Positions 8,267-17,336 of a DNA stretch of 64,000 bases are shown one piece after another; positions within the stretch are counted from its first letter, which is position 1; every line of letters begins with the position of its first letter. Origin of the DNA: Streptomyces viridochromogenes (lineage in GTDB: Bacteria; Actinomycetota; Actinomycetes; Streptomycetales; Streptomycetaceae); assembly GCF_001270495.1 (NCBI RefSeq), contig NZ_LGUR01000219.1, positions 161,088 to 225,087 on the forward strand, in the 5' to 3' direction. The position numbers and the translations under genes are program-made. Below the pieces are notes generated by a model, which did not search any database, was not told where the DNA came from, and was given only the letters and a program-made list of their open reading frames with translations.

Positions 8267-9052
8267 TTATCGCATCAGCTCCCCCGCGTTGACCAGCAAC
8301 GACTGCCCCGTGAGGGAGCGTGCCCGGTCCGACGCCAGGAACACCACCGCGTCCGCAACGTCCCCGTCCGTGGCGAGATCGGGCAACGCCATCCGTCCGG
8401 TCAGCCGCCTCAGTACGTCGTCCTCGGGTACGCCCTCCGTCTGTGCCGTGAACCGGACGTACGCCCGCACCGGAGGCCCCCACATCCAGCCCGGCAGCAC
8501 GGTGTTCACCCGGATCCGGTGCGGGCCCAACTCCCGGGCCAGCGAGTACATCGCGCTCGTCAGCGCCCCCTTCGACGCCGCGTACGCCGCCTGCCGCACC
8601 TGCGAGGGGGCGGCGACCGAGGACTGCGTCCCGATGAAGACGACCGAGCCCCCGCGCTCCTTGAGCGCCGGCAGACAGGCCCGAGTCATCCTCAGCGACC
8701 CCAGCAGGTTCACGTCGATCACCGACTGCCAGGTGGTGAAGTCGGCGTCCTCAAGACCGCCGAAGTAGGAGTCCCGGGCGGCCACATGGACCACCCCGTC
8801 GATCCCCCCGAACCGCTCCCGCGCGAGCGCGGCCAGCGCCTCGCACTGCGCCTCGTCGGTGATGTCGGTGGCCCGGTACGCCGTGTGCGCTCCGTTCGGA
8901 TCGATCTCGGCCGCGCTCTTGGCGAGGTTGGCCTCCGTGCGCGCCCCGAGGACCGCGTTCCCGCCGTCGCGCACCACCGTGGCGGCGACCTGGTGACCGA
9001 GCCCGGCGCCCACTCCCGACACGACGACGGTCTTGCCCGCGAGCAGTGACAT
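8267..9052 (-). CDS. SDR-family NAD(P)-dependent oxidoreductase
   Basis: 261 aa, start at 9052. It has the Rossmann TGxxxGxG equivalent SGVGAGLG near residue 12, the NVLL..R strand, the catalytic Ser in IGTQSSVAAP, and YAASK (Tyr-x3-Lys) near residue 160, so it is a complete classical short-chain dehydrogenase. GARTE after the second strand gives no clear single cofactor preference. It is divergent from the 9128 gene across a TetR-type palindrome, so the two are probably co-regulated. Substrate unknown. Confidence 0.9.
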   Translation of the reverse strand: MSLLAGKTVVVSGVGAGLGHQVAATVVRDGGNAVLGARTEANLAKSAAEIDPNGAHTAYRATDITDEAQCEALAALARERFGGIDGVVHVAARDSYFGGLEDADFTTWQSVIDVNLLGSLRMTRACLPALKERGGSVVFIGTQSSVAAPSQVRQAAYAASKGALTSAMYSLARELGPHRIRVNTVLPGWMWGPPVRAYVRFTAQTEGVPEDDVLRRLTGRMALPDLATDGDVADAVVFLASDRARSLTGQSLLVNAGELMR

Positions 9053-9080
9053 TCCGCTGCCTCCCGACTCTGGACGCATA

Positions 9081-9097
9081 TCTGACGGCCCGTCAGA
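9081..9097. promoter_or_regulatory. TetR-type operator palindrome
   Basis: TCTGACGG-C-CCGTCAGA, perfect 8-bp arms around one base, in the 75-bp gap between divergent genes starting at 9052 and 9128. TGACGG.CCGTCA half-sites are typical of actinobacterial TetR operators. No TetR gene is adjacent, so the regulator would act in trans. Confidence 0.7.
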
Positions 9098-9127
9098 GTA
9101 TGGGTGACCGCAGGAAAGGGGAACCGC

Positions 9128-9967
9128 ATGAGCGAGGACACCCGCAGCGAGACGTACGCCGAACTGGCCGCCGTCGGCCCGTACGGGGTCCACCCGGGCC
9201 ACGCCCTGATCACCATGGTCGAACCGCACCCGGGCCACGAGTACGCCTACAACCGCTGGTACGAGGACGACCACTACTACGCCGGCGCGATGGCCATGCC
9301 CTGGATGTACGCGGGCCGCCGCTGGGTGGCGACCCGGGACCTCCAACTCCTGCGCCACCCCGAGAAGTCGGCGATCGCCCAGCCGGTCACCGCCGGCTGC
9401 TACCTCTCCACGTACTGGATCACCGCGGGCCGCTACGCCGACCACATGCGCTGGACGGTCGCCATCAACAAGCGCCTCAACCGTGACGCCCGCGTCTACC
9501 AGGACCGCACCCACGTCTTCACGGCGTTCCAGGACCACGAGGCCACGGTGTACCGCGACGGCGCGGCCGGCCCCCGCGACTTCCACGCCCTGGACCACCC
9601 CTACGCGGGCTTGGTGATGCAGGTCATCGACGCGGACTCACCGGAGCGGCGCGCCGAACTGCTGGAGTGGCTGCGCGCCCGTCACCTCCCGAAGCGCCTC
9701 GCGGGCTCCCCGACGGCCATGGTGACGATCTTCCGCCCCACACCGCTCCCGCTCGACCGCATGTCGTACGTCAAGCAGGTCGAGGGCGTGGACACCCGGC
9801 TGACGCTGCTGTGGTTCTTGGAGGCCGACCCGAGGGAGTGCTGGGAGGGCCACTTCGCGGGGCTGGACACGGCGGTGGAGGAGTCGGGGTGCGGGAGGGT
9901 GGAGCTGGTGGCGCCGTTCATCCCGACGGTCCCGGGGACGGACAGGTACGTGGACCAGCTGCGCTGA
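9128..9967 (+). CDS. conserved protein of unknown function, possible double alpha/beta-barrel domain
   Basis: 279 aa from the ATG at 9128 (AAAGGGG upstream); an ATG at 9104 lacks a ribosome site. Two halves look alike: the first has HALITMVEPHPGHE...WYEDDHYYAGAM, the second has YAGLVMQVIDADSPERRAE..WLRARHLPKRL. Each pairs a strand with a W-x3-(D/R)H helix, as in EthD/ABM-type dimeric barrels. It has no signal peptide. It is rich in Trp, Tyr and His (YNRWYEDDHYY). It is divergent from an SDR gene behind a shared operator, which suggests a small-molecule catabolic step. Function unassigned; the barrel idea is inference. Confidence 0.65.
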   Translation: MSEDTRSETYAELAAVGPYGVHPGHALITMVEPHPGHEYAYNRWYEDDHYYAGAMAMPWMYAGRRWVATRDLQLLRHPEKSAIAQPVTAGCYLSTYWITAGRYADHMRWTVAINKRLNRDARVYQDRTHVFTAFQDHEATVYRDGAAGPRDFHALDHPYAGLVMQVIDADSPERRAELLEWLRARHLPKRLAGSPTAMVTIFRPTPLPLDRMSYVKQVEGVDTRLTLLWFLEADPRECWEGHFAGLDTAVEESGCGRVELVAPFIPTVPGTDRYVDQLR

Positions 9968-9976
9968 CGGGCTTGC

Positions 9977-11833
9977 TCAGCGCAACTCCTCCGGGCAGGG
10001 CGTGCCCCGCGAGAAGTTGTACGGCGCCGCCAGCCGGTACTCGCCCGCCCGCGGAGCGACGAGCATCGTCCACTTGTCGCCCTGCGCGTCCTCCTCCGTC
10101 TCCATCAGACAGCCGTTGACGTTGGCGTACGACTTCGGCTGGTCGTCGGGACGGTCCTTGGACGCCTCCGTCTCCTTCGGCGGGTCCAGCTTCTTGCCGT
10201 CGGCGTCGACCAGGCCCAGCCAGGGCGAGTAGGGGATGCGGATGAGGACCCGGCCCGGCTTGTTCACCCGCATCGTCATCTCGCCCTGCTCGGCCCGCTC
10301 GACGACGGCGTTCGGCTCGGCGAGCGGCGCCGGGTCGGTCACCTGGAACAGCTGCCAGTTGGCGTCGCCCCACACCTGCTTCAGATACGGCATCCCGCGC
10401 CGCAGCAGCTCCCGCTCGCGCTCGGCGCCCGTGGGGTCCGGCTCGTCCTTGGGCAGGACCACGAAGTGCACCGCCCAGCGCTGGAGCCACTCGTGGTAGT
10501 TCGCGGAGTTCAGGGTGTCGTCGTAGAAGAGCGGGTTGCGCTCCATGTCGGCCTGGCGGTTCCAGCCACGGGCCAGATTGAAGTACGGCGCGAGAGCGGC
10601 GGCCTCCCGGTGGGAGCGGGCGGGCACGACCTCCACCCGGCCCTTCTCGGCGCCGACCTCCTGGAGCTCGTTGACCAGCGGGGCCAGCTCGCGCGCCCAG
10701 GACGCCTCCGGGGCGGCGTGGATGATGTCGTCGACCGTCTTGTAGCCGATCCAGCCGGCGAAGGTGAGCAGCGCCAGCACGCCCGTGTACCACTTGCGCG
10801 AGCGCGGCACCGTGAAGGGCAGCGCGGCCACCAGGGCCGTCCCGCCGAAGAGCATCGCCAGGCGCGTGATGTTGGAACCGATCTGCGAGCTGATCACCCA
10901 GACCAGGACGACCGAGAGGCCGTAGACCGCGGACACCAGCCGGATCGTCTTCCAGTCCTCGGGCACGAGCACGAAGGTGACGACGGCGATCAGCAGCGGC
11001 AGCAGCACCGAGCCGATCACCATCGGCTGCGTGCCGGAGAAGGGGAACAGCCAGGCCGAGACGGCCACGACCGCGGTCGGCGCCAGCCCCAGCGCCCAGG
11101 CGCCCGGCCGCCGCTTCTGCAGGAACAGCGCCACCGCCACGAAGCCCACGAACAGCCCCGCCACCGGCGACGCCATGGTGGCCAGCGCGGCCAGCGGGGC
11201 GGCGCACAGCGCCTTCGCCCAGCGTTTGTAGCGCCAGCGGTACGGCCAGCAGAACACCACGGCGACCGCGCCCAGCGCGAACATCGTGCCAAGCCCGAAG
11301 GTCACGCGCCCCGAGATCGCGTTGGCGATCAGCCCGAAGACCCCGGCGAGCGACGCCCACAGAGGGTTCCGCACCGAGCGGCTGCGCAGCAGGACCAGTG
11401 TCAGCAGGCCCGCGGAGATGGTCCCCGCGATCATCATCGTCGTACGGACACCGAGGACCGACATCAGATACGGCGACACCACGCTGTACGACACCGGGTG
11501 CATCCCGCCGTACCAGGCCAGGTTGTACGCCGAGTCCGGATGCCGGCCGACGAACTCGGCCCAGGCGTCCTGGGCCGCGAGGTCGCCGCCGCTGCTGGCG
11601 AAGGTGAAGAACCAGATGACGTGGAGCAGCCCGGCCAGGGTCGTGATCGACAGCACCGGGTGACGCAACAGACGCTCACGCAGGGCCTGGACGGCGGCGG
11701 TCAGACGCGACGGCGGTCTGTCCTCCGTACGGCGTCCTCCGTCTCCCTGACGTGGCGCGGGTACGCGTATTCGCGGACCGGCTCCCCGTCCCGGATCGGC
11801 GTCGTCGGCGCGTGTCGGCTCCGCAGTGGCCAC
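9977..11833 (-). CDS. large polytopic membrane protein, GT-C-like
   Basis: 618 aa from the GTG at 11833. A basic cytosolic N-terminus of about 60 residues is followed by about 11-12 membrane helices (first LSITTLAGLLHVIWFFTFA) and a hydrophilic C-terminal domain of about 230 residues. The first external loop has GGDLAAQDAWAEFVGRHP, an acidic loop in the position where GT-C glycosyltransferases carry catalytic acids, followed by AWYGGMHPVSYS. Such Streptomyces proteins are often labelled MFS transporters, but the single large C-terminal domain and loop-1 motif argue for a lipid-linked sugar transferase or a related enzyme. Its end converges with the 9128 gene after only 9 bp. The function call is tentative. 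Confidence 0.6.
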   Translation of the reverse strand: MATAEPTRADDADPGRGAGPRIRVPAPRQGDGGRRTEDRPPSRLTAAVQALRERLLRHPVLSITTLAGLLHVIWFFTFASSGGDLAAQDAWAEFVGRHPDSAYNLAWYGGMHPVSYSVVSPYLMSVLGVRTTMMIAGTISAGLLTLVLLRSRSVRNPLWASLAGVFGLIANAISGRVTFGLGTMFALGAVAVVFCWPYRWRYKRWAKALCAAPLAALATMASPVAGLFVGFVAVALFLQKRRPGAWALGLAPTAVVAVSAWLFPFSGTQPMVIGSVLLPLLIAVVTFVLVPEDWKTIRLVSAVYGLSVVLVWVISSQIGSNITRLAMLFGGTALVAALPFTVPRSRKWYTGVLALLTFAGWIGYKTVDDIIHAAPEASWARELAPLVNELQEVGAEKGRVEVVPARSHREAAALAPYFNLARGWNRQADMERNPLFYDDTLNSANYHEWLQRWAVHFVVLPKDEPDPTGAERERELLRRGMPYLKQVWGDANWQLFQVTDPAPLAEPNAVVERAEQGEMTMRVNKPGRVLIRIPYSPWLGLVDADGKKLDPPKETEASKDRPDDQPKSYANVNGCLMETEEDAQGDKWTMLVAPRAGEYRLAAPYNFSRGTPCPEELR

Positions 11834-11963
11834 GTGTGAGGCACTCCCCGTGCTGTCTTCTGTTCTGGCCGCGTCCCGTTTCCCGCGTGTTGTCGGCCCT
11901 GTCCCTGAAGGTTCTCCGGCCGCGCCTTGTGAGCGACGGCCTGCCCGTTTCGTGACGCTAGCA

Positions 11964-11998
11964 CGCAGCCCGCCGACGAGACCTGTCGGCGGGCTGCG
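11964..11998 (-). terminator. strong hairpin after the carboxypeptidase gene
   Basis: Perfect 14-bp stem (CGCAGCCCGCCGAC / GTCGGCGGGCTGCG) with a 7-nt loop, 28 bp past the stop of the minus-strand D,D-carboxypeptidase gene. There is no U-tract, as is common in Streptomyces. Confidence 0.8.
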
Positions 11999-12025
11999 GT
12001 GCCGTGCTGCGTCGCCCTCCCCGGG

Positions 12026-14515
12026 TCAGCCGACGCGGGTCAGCTTGTCCGTGAAGCCCGGTTCGGCGAGGTCCGCCTTGAGGGCGACCGGGATCTTGAC
12101 CGCGCCGCTGCTGCCGTCACCCACGGTGAGCGTGCCCACCTTGGTGCCGGCCTTCGCGGTGTGCGGCACCTCGTCGGGGGCGAAGGTCAGCTTCACCTTC
12201 AGCCCGGACCAGCCGACCGCCTTGACGTCCTTCGTGGCGACGACCGGCGTACGGCCGCCGAGACCGTCGTCGACGTACCCGACGACGGCGCCCTTCTTGA
12301 GGATCGTCGCCGACTCCAGCGCGTCCTGTGCGGCGCGGATGAGCTGGTCGCCGGAGTCGAGAGCGGCGGCGAGGATGCCGCCGCCCGCGTCCGGCTGGCG
12401 CACCACGGCGCCGACGACGGTCCGCGTCTCGCCGCCGATCTCCTTCTTCGCGGCGAACACCAGGTTGCCGAGGGCGGAGGTGGTGGTGCCGGTCTTGATG
12501 CCGACGACGTTGTTCTTGCCGACCAACTGGTTCCAGTTGCCGTGGTTGTGGCCCTTGTAGTCGTCGTACGACATCATCGCGGCGACCTCGCGGAAGGCGG
12601 GCTCCTTCATCGCCGCCTTGGCCAGCTTCACCTGGTCCACGGCCGTGCTCACGGTGGTGTTGTTCAGGCCGGAGGGGTCGGTGTACGTGGTGTTCGCCAT
12701 ACCGAGGTCCTCGGCGGTGGCGTTCATCTTCGCCACGAACGCCTTCTCGGAACCGGCGTCCCAACGGGCGAGGAGACGGGCGACGTTGTTCGCGGATGCG
12801 ATCAGGATGCTTTCGAGGGCCTCGCGCTGGGTGATCTTGTCGCCCTTGGTCACGTTGACGGTCGACTCCTGGCCCGCGTCGGACTGGTCCTCGGCGGCCT
12901 GGTCGATCTCGATCTTCGGGCCCACGGCGCCGCTGTCGAGCCTGTGCTCGCGCAGGATGACGTACGCCGTCATGACCTTGGCGACGCTGGCGATCGGCAC
13001 GGGCTTCTGGTCGCCGGAGGAGCCGAAGGTGCCGATGCCGTCGACGTCGAGCGCGGCCTGGCCCTGCGCGGGCCACGGGATGTCGACCTTGCTGCCGTCG
13101 AAGGTGTAGCTGTCCTCGGCGGTGAGGTCGAGGGTGGGGGCCGGGAGCGGGCGCATGCTCTGTACGACCGCGAAGACGATCGCGAGCAGCAGCACGAGGG
13201 GGGTCCAGATCTTGACCCGCCGCAGGGCCGTGCGGACGGGGGTGTCCGGGGGCGGGGGCGTGTTGGTCAGCTCGGCGAGCAGGTCGAGCGGGGGCCTGGG
13301 CGGCAGGGGCTGCTGCGTGGTGCGCTCGGGGCCGACCTGGGGGACGGCGGCGGTGACGTCGGGGGCGGTCGGCGGTTTGGGGGTGTCCGGCTTGATGTCG
13401 GGCTTGATGTCGGGCTTGAGCGCGACGAACTTGCTGGTGCGCTCGGAGGGGGTCTCGGCGTCGGGCTTGGGGGCCTTCAGCATGGTGGTGGGCTGGTCGA
13501 CGGGGGGGTCGGCGGGGCGTACGGCCTTGAAGACGGCGGTGGGCTGGTCGACGGCCTTGGCTTCGCCGGGGGCTGCGGGTGCGGATGCGGGTGCGTCGTC
13601 GTCCGCGCCCTCGGCTTCGCCTTCGGTCTCGGTGTTCCCACCCGCACTGCCTGTGCGGCTCTCGTTGTCGGGTGCGGGTGGCCCCTGCGGGGCGTCCTCG
13701 CCGTCAGCGGCCGCGGGTGCGTCGTCGTCCGCGTCCTCGGCGGCCGCCGGTGCGTCGTCGTCCGCGTCCGCGTCCTCGGCTTCGCCTTCGGTCTCGGTGT
13801 TCCCGCCGGTACCGCCTGTGCGGCTCTCGTTGTCGGGTGCGGGTGGCCCCTGCGGGGCGTCCTCGCCGTCGGCGGCCGCCGGTGCGTCGTCGGTCTCGTC
13901 GGCGTCCGTGACGTCCTCGTCGCGCGCGTCGGCGTCCTGAGCGCCCTCTTCCGCGCCTTCCGAGCCTTCAGCGTCCTCGTCGGCGCCGTCAGCGTCCCCG
14001 GAGGCCACCCAAGCCGCCACAGCCGCCTTCAGTCGATCGTCGTCCTTGCCCTCAGCGCTCTCAGCGCTCTCGGCGCCCTCAGCGCTCTCGGCAGCACCTT
14101 CGGCGTCCTCGGCGTCGGCCTCGGCCTTCGCGTCCTCAGGGGCCTCGGCGTTCTCGGCCTCGGCGGCCTCCGCGCTTGTGTCCTCCGTGACCTCCGCCTC
14201 GGGGGACTCAGGGGCCTCGGCGTCCTCGGTGTCCCCCGCGTCGGCGTCCTCGGGCTTCTCCGTCTTCGCCCTCACCGCGTCCAGTTCCTGGCGTGACAGG
14301 ACCCTCGTCGCCGTGTCCACGCCACCCCGTCGCGCGGCATCGCGGGTGACCGCCAGGCGCGGGTCGGGGCGCTCGGGGGCGTCCGCTCGGGTGGGGGTGT
14401 CGGGGTCGGGTCGGGATTCGGGAACCGGGACCGCGCTCCCCGACGTCGGTTCTGCCGACGACTCGCGCTGCTTCGACCTGTCGGGGGACTCGCCCGCCAC
14501 CGATGCCTCCTCCAT
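12026..14515 (-). CDS. D-alanyl-D-alanine carboxypeptidase (S11) with acidic repeat N-terminal region
   Basis: 829 aa from the ATG at 14515 (MEEASVAGESPDRSKQ). Residues 1 to about 410 are a cytosolic, extremely acidic Ala/Glu/Asp-rich region containing two copies of a 55-residue unit. One transmembrane helix (WTPLVLLLAIVFAVV) follows, then an external penicillin-binding domain with all three motifs: SVAK (near 12,990), SAN (near 12,790) and KTG (near 12,495). It should trim terminal D-Ala from peptidoglycan stem peptides outside the membrane. S11 enzymes are usually about 400 aa, so the N-terminal extension doubles the length. The extension may interact with basic partners inside the cell. 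Upstream ATG at 14635 would add 40 Arg-rich residues and is less likely. Confidence 0.9.
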   Translation of the reverse strand: MEEASVAGESPDRSKQRESSAEPTSGSAVPVPESRPDPDTPTRADAPERPDPRLAVTRDAARRGGVDTATRVLSRQELDAVRAKTEKPEDADAGDTEDAEAPESPEAEVTEDTSAEAAEAENAEAPEDAKAEADAEDAEGAAESAEGAESAESAEGKDDDRLKAAVAAWVASGDADGADEDAEGSEGAEEGAQDADARDEDVTDADETDDAPAAADGEDAPQGPPAPDNESRTGGTGGNTETEGEAEDADADDDAPAAAEDADDDAPAAADGEDAPQGPPAPDNESRTGSAGGNTETEGEAEGADDDAPASAPAAPGEAKAVDQPTAVFKAVRPADPPVDQPTTMLKAPKPDAETPSERTSKFVALKPDIKPDIKPDTPKPPTAPDVTAAVPQVGPERTTQQPLPPRPPLDLLAELTNTPPPPDTPVRTALRRVKIWTPLVLLLAIVFAVVQSMRPLPAPTLDLTAEDSYTFDGSKVDIPWPAQGQAALDVDGIGTFGSSGDQKPVPIASVAKVMTAYVILREHRLDSGAVGPKIEIDQAAEDQSDAGQESTVNVTKGDKITQREALESILIASANNVARLLARWDAGSEKAFVAKMNATAEDLGMANTTYTDPSGLNNTTVSTAVDQVKLAKAAMKEPAFREVAAMMSYDDYKGHNHGNWNQLVGKNNVVGIKTGTTTSALGNLVFAAKKEIGGETRTVVGAVVRQPDAGGGILAAALDSGDQLIRAAQDALESATILKKGAVVGYVDDGLGGRTPVVATKDVKAVGWSGLKVKLTFAPDEVPHTAKAGTKVGTLTVGDGSSGAVKIPVALKADLAEPGFTDKLTRVG
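13611..13890 (-). repeat. two copies of a 165-bp in-frame coding repeat
   Basis: Near-identical blocks start at 13611 and 13776 (period 165 bp, 55 codons) and encode repeats around DGEDAPQGPPAPDNESRTG within the acidic N-terminal region of the carboxypeptidase. The wider 13.9-14.3 kb region adds short Ala-Glu repeats. Confidence 0.8.
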
Positions 14516-14752
14516 GTGCTGCCGCACGCCCTGCGTGCGTCTGCCGAACCGTGAGCCGTCGCCCGGACACCGTGCCCGTACGACCCCCCGTGCCGCTGTC
14601 CGAACATCTACCAGTGTCCTGTGCGCGGCCCTCATCTCATGCGGTAGACGAGAACGACATACCTACCGGTTCCCTTACGAACCGGTCACGCACCCTCGAC
14701 AGATGAATGTGAGAGGGGTCACCCTGTCTTTCATCCACGCGGGGAGGCATGG

Positions 14753-15508
14753 ATGGGCAGGAGCCGCAGAACGATTCCGGAGGAGCTTCTGCTGCTGGCG
14801 TTGGACCCGACCACGGGCACCACCGCACAGCCGCAGTCGCTCGACCTTGGTCTGGCCGGAGCGCAGCTAGTGGAGCTGGCGCTGGCCGGACGGATAGCCC
14901 CAGACGGGGATCGTATCGCCGTGGTGGCACCACGGCCGACTGGAGATCCGACATTGGACTGCGCGTTGGAGTTGCTGCGAAGGCGTGGCGCTCCCGTGCG
15001 TGCCGTCCACTGGATCGGCGGGCCCCGCCTGGGGCTGCGCCAGACCTACCTCTCGCATCTGGAACGGTGCGGCATGGTGCATGCCGTAGAGGGCCAGATG
15101 TGCGGGGTGTTGCCGACGACTCGCTACCAGGCGACGGACAACGAGATCAGCCGGGAGATCAGGGCCCGGCTGGATTCGGCGATCCGCACCGGCGTACCGC
15201 CGGACCCGCGGACCGCGGCGCTCGCCGCCCTGGCACACGCGGTAGGTCTCGGCAAGCACCTGTATCCGGGGAATGAGGGGCGTTCCTCTCGCTCCCGGCT
15301 GCGGGATCTGATCAGGCACGACCCCATGGGCGGTCTCGTCGCGCACGCCGTGATGGACGTCCAGAACGGCGCGGCGGCCCAGCCGCGTCGCAGCCCGGCC
15401 CCGGCCGGCCGTCAGGCCGCCCCCGGAGGCAGGGCCGCAGCGGAACCCGCCCGTGGTGTTCCGGTGCAGCCGCGCCGCGGATCCATGGCGCGTGTCGTGG
15501 CCCACTGA
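14753..15508 (+). CDS. GPP34-family (GOLPH3-like) protein
   Basis: 251 aa, ATG at 14753 with GGGGAGG at good spacing. Residues 5-200 match the GPP34 family: TIPEELLLLALDPTTG, LGLAGAQLVELALAGRI, then PTLDCALELL and the YLSHLERCGMVH helix, and RTAALAALAHAVGL. The family is related to eukaryotic phosphoinositide-binding GOLPH3. In Streptomyces the role is unknown, often near secretion or membrane genes. The C-terminal 40 residues are Pro/Ala/Arg-rich and disordered. It is divergent from the carboxypeptidase gene. Confidence 0.85.
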   Translation: MGRSRRTIPEELLLLALDPTTGTTAQPQSLDLGLAGAQLVELALAGRIAPDGDRIAVVAPRPTGDPTLDCALELLRRRGAPVRAVHWIGGPRLGLRQTYLSHLERCGMVHAVEGQMCGVLPTTRYQATDNEISREIRARLDSAIRTGVPPDPRTAALAALAHAVGLGKHLYPGNEGRSSRSRLRDLIRHDPMGGLVAHAVMDVQNGAAAQPRRSPAPAGRQAAPGGRAAAEPARGVPVQPRRGSMARVVAH

Positions 15509-15918
15509 GCCGCAGTTCCACGACCCGCACCACCGGGCCCATCGCAGTGAAGGGCCTTCGCGTCATCGGGCCCGTCGCTCGACCAGCACCACCCGCACTG
15601 CACGCATCACCTGCACCGCACGCACGCACCACATGCTCCATACGCACGCCACGCGCAGCGCCGCACCGCAGTCCCCATGACCGGTTCGGGAGCCGCTGTC
15701 CGCGCGGGGTGACGGGACCGTACGTCCGGACGACGACCGGGTCCCGTCGCCCCGCGCGGCCGTATGTGCCGGGGTTTTGCCGGGGGTGTCCCCGAACTGG
15801 CGTGTATCCAGCGCATATCCACCGTTTGCCAGCGGTAGTAAGCACCTTGGTGGCAGTCTGCTCAACAGCAGATACGCAAAGTGGCAATCACAGGCAGGCA
15901 GCCGGAGGTGCACGTCCC
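15509..15918. other. intergenic region, no gene seen
   Basis: 410 bp between GPP34 and the XRE gene. It holds short CAC/GCA-rich repeats (15,560-15,670) and, close to the XRE start, TTGCCA and TGGCAA half-sites about 60 bp apart that could form an operator. No ORF with coding character was found. Confidence 0.4.
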
Positions 15919-16776
15919 GTGGCGTCCAATGTCAATCCCACCGTCAGGCGACGCCGGCTGGGCCAGGAGCTGCGTCGGCTCCGCGAGCTCAAGGGCATGA
16001 CGGCCGAAGAGGTGGCCGAGCGTCTGCTGGTGTCGCAGTCGAAGATCAGCCGGTTGGAGAACGGGCGGCGCAGCATCAGCCAGCGCGACGTCCGCGATCT
16101 GTGCGGGGTCTACGAGGTGGAGGACCACCGGATCGTCGATTCCCTGATGCAGATGGCCAAGGACTCGCGGCAGCAAGGCTGGTGGCATTCGTTCGGCGAC
16201 ATCCCGTACAGCGTCTATATCGGGCTGGAGACGGATGCGGCGAGTCTGCGGGTGTACGACCCGCAGGTCGTTCCGGGGCTGTTGCAGACGAAGCAGTACG
16301 CGGAGGCCCTGATCGCCGGGGCGTTGCCGGAGACGGCGTCGACCGAGATCGAGAAGCGGGTCCAGGTGCGGATGCGCCGACAGGAACGAATCTCCACCGA
16401 GGAGAACCCGCTCCGGCTGTGGACCGTCATGGACGAGGCCGCCCTGCGCCGCGTCGTCGGCAACCGCTCCCTCATGCGTGACCAGTTGGAACAACTCGTC
16501 GAGCAGTCCCAACTGCCGCACGTCACGGTGCAGGTCATCCCCTTCGAGATGGGCGCGCACCCCGGTCTCAACGGGCAGTACGCGATCCTCGAGTTCCCGG
16601 ACGCGGCCGACTCCAGCGTCGTCTACATCGAGGGCGTCACCAGCGACCTGTACCTGGAGAAGGCCAACGACGTGCAGAAATACAGCGTGATGTACGAGCA
16701 CCTGAGGGCGCAGGCCCTGAACGTCGACCAGTCCCGGCAGTTCATCGCGGACATCGCCAAGGAGTACGCGCGCTGA
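15919..16776 (+). CDS. XRE-family regulator with DUF5753 domain (WhiJ-like)
   Basis: 285 aa, GTG at 15919 with GGAGG upstream. An N-terminal helix-turn-helix covers about 12-70 (LGQELRRLRELKGMTAEEVA, then SQSKISRLENGRRSIS). Residues 100-280 are DUF5753, with VPGLLQTKQYAEALI and a late LEFPDAADSSVVYIEG. A DUF397 gene follows at 16992 on the same strand. Such XRE/DUF397 pairs are abundant in Streptomyces and include whiJ, which influences development; the small protein is thought to modulate the regulator. Family call is firm; the regulated target is unknown. Confidence 0.92.
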   Translation: MASNVNPTVRRRRLGQELRRLRELKGMTAEEVAERLLVSQSKISRLENGRRSISQRDVRDLCGVYEVEDHRIVDSLMQMAKDSRQQGWWHSFGDIPYSVYIGLETDAASLRVYDPQVVPGLLQTKQYAEALIAGALPETASTEIEKRVQVRMRRQERISTEENPLRLWTVMDEAALRRVVGNRSLMRDQLEQLVEQSQLPHVTVQVIPFEMGAHPGLNGQYAILEFPDAADSSVVYIEGVTSDLYLEKANDVQKYSVMYEHLRAQALNVDQSRQFIADIAKEYAR

Positions 16777-16991
16777 GAAGCGCCGTACGGTACACCTTCC
16801 CCCGGCCGGGATGGAAGAGTCCACTGGAATATGCACCCACCCGAGTGAATAGTCGCTTCGTCAGCCGATGTTGGCGAGTAGCGTCGATCACGCCACCCAG
16901 CAACAGCGTTGGCGTGAATCGCCCTGCGGGATCCGGAACCGGACGCGCAGTGCGGTGACAGCAACTCACCATCTGGCAATTCGGAGCAAAC

Positions 16992-17183
16992 ATGGCAATT
17001 CGTCAGGGTGCCACGGACACGTGGACCAAGTCCTCGTACTCCACAGGGAACGGCGCGTGCGTCGAGATCAAGTCGCCGGCCGTAGCGGCCATGGCGGTGC
17101 GGGACTCCAAGGTTCCCGAGGGCCCGATCCTGGCGTTCCCCGCGAACGCGTGGAACACCTTCGTGGCGTCGGTCAAGGCGTAA
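16992..17183 (+). CDS. DUF397 small protein
   Basis: 63 aa, ATG at 16992. It shows the DUF397 signature W.KSSYSTGNGACVEI, then AVRDSK and an end WNTFVASVK. It is paired with the XRE/DUF5753 gene 215 bp upstream and is probably its protein partner. It is followed by a hairpin terminator. Confidence 0.92.
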   Translation: MAIRQGATDTWTKSSYSTGNGACVEIKSPAVAAMAVRDSKVPEGPILAFPANAWNTFVASVKA

Positions 17184-17253
17184 GGGGCGGTTCCGGCTGA
17201 TCCTCACCCGCAACCGATCGCACGAACAACAACTGCACAAGCACCACAGGAAG

Positions 17254-17292
17254 AGCCCTCTCGACCAGCCCGCCGTCCTTGCCGAGAGGGCT
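17254..17292. terminator. hairpin after DUF397 gene
   Basis: 10-bp perfect stem AGCCCTCTCG / CGAGAGGGCT with a 19-nt loop, between the convergent DUF397 and MerR genes; it could work in both directions. Confidence 0.75.
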
Positions 17293-17336
17293 CGGCTGTG
17301 CCCAGGCCCCGGGGCCGGGCCACCCCACGGGGCAGG

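Noticed and set aside
11999..14296. Long plus-strand ORF (765 codons) opposite the carboxypeptidase gene
   Set aside because: It is a shadow: low-complexity Gly/Val/Arg content opposite Ala/Glu codons, no start signal, while the minus strand has all penicillin-binding motifs.
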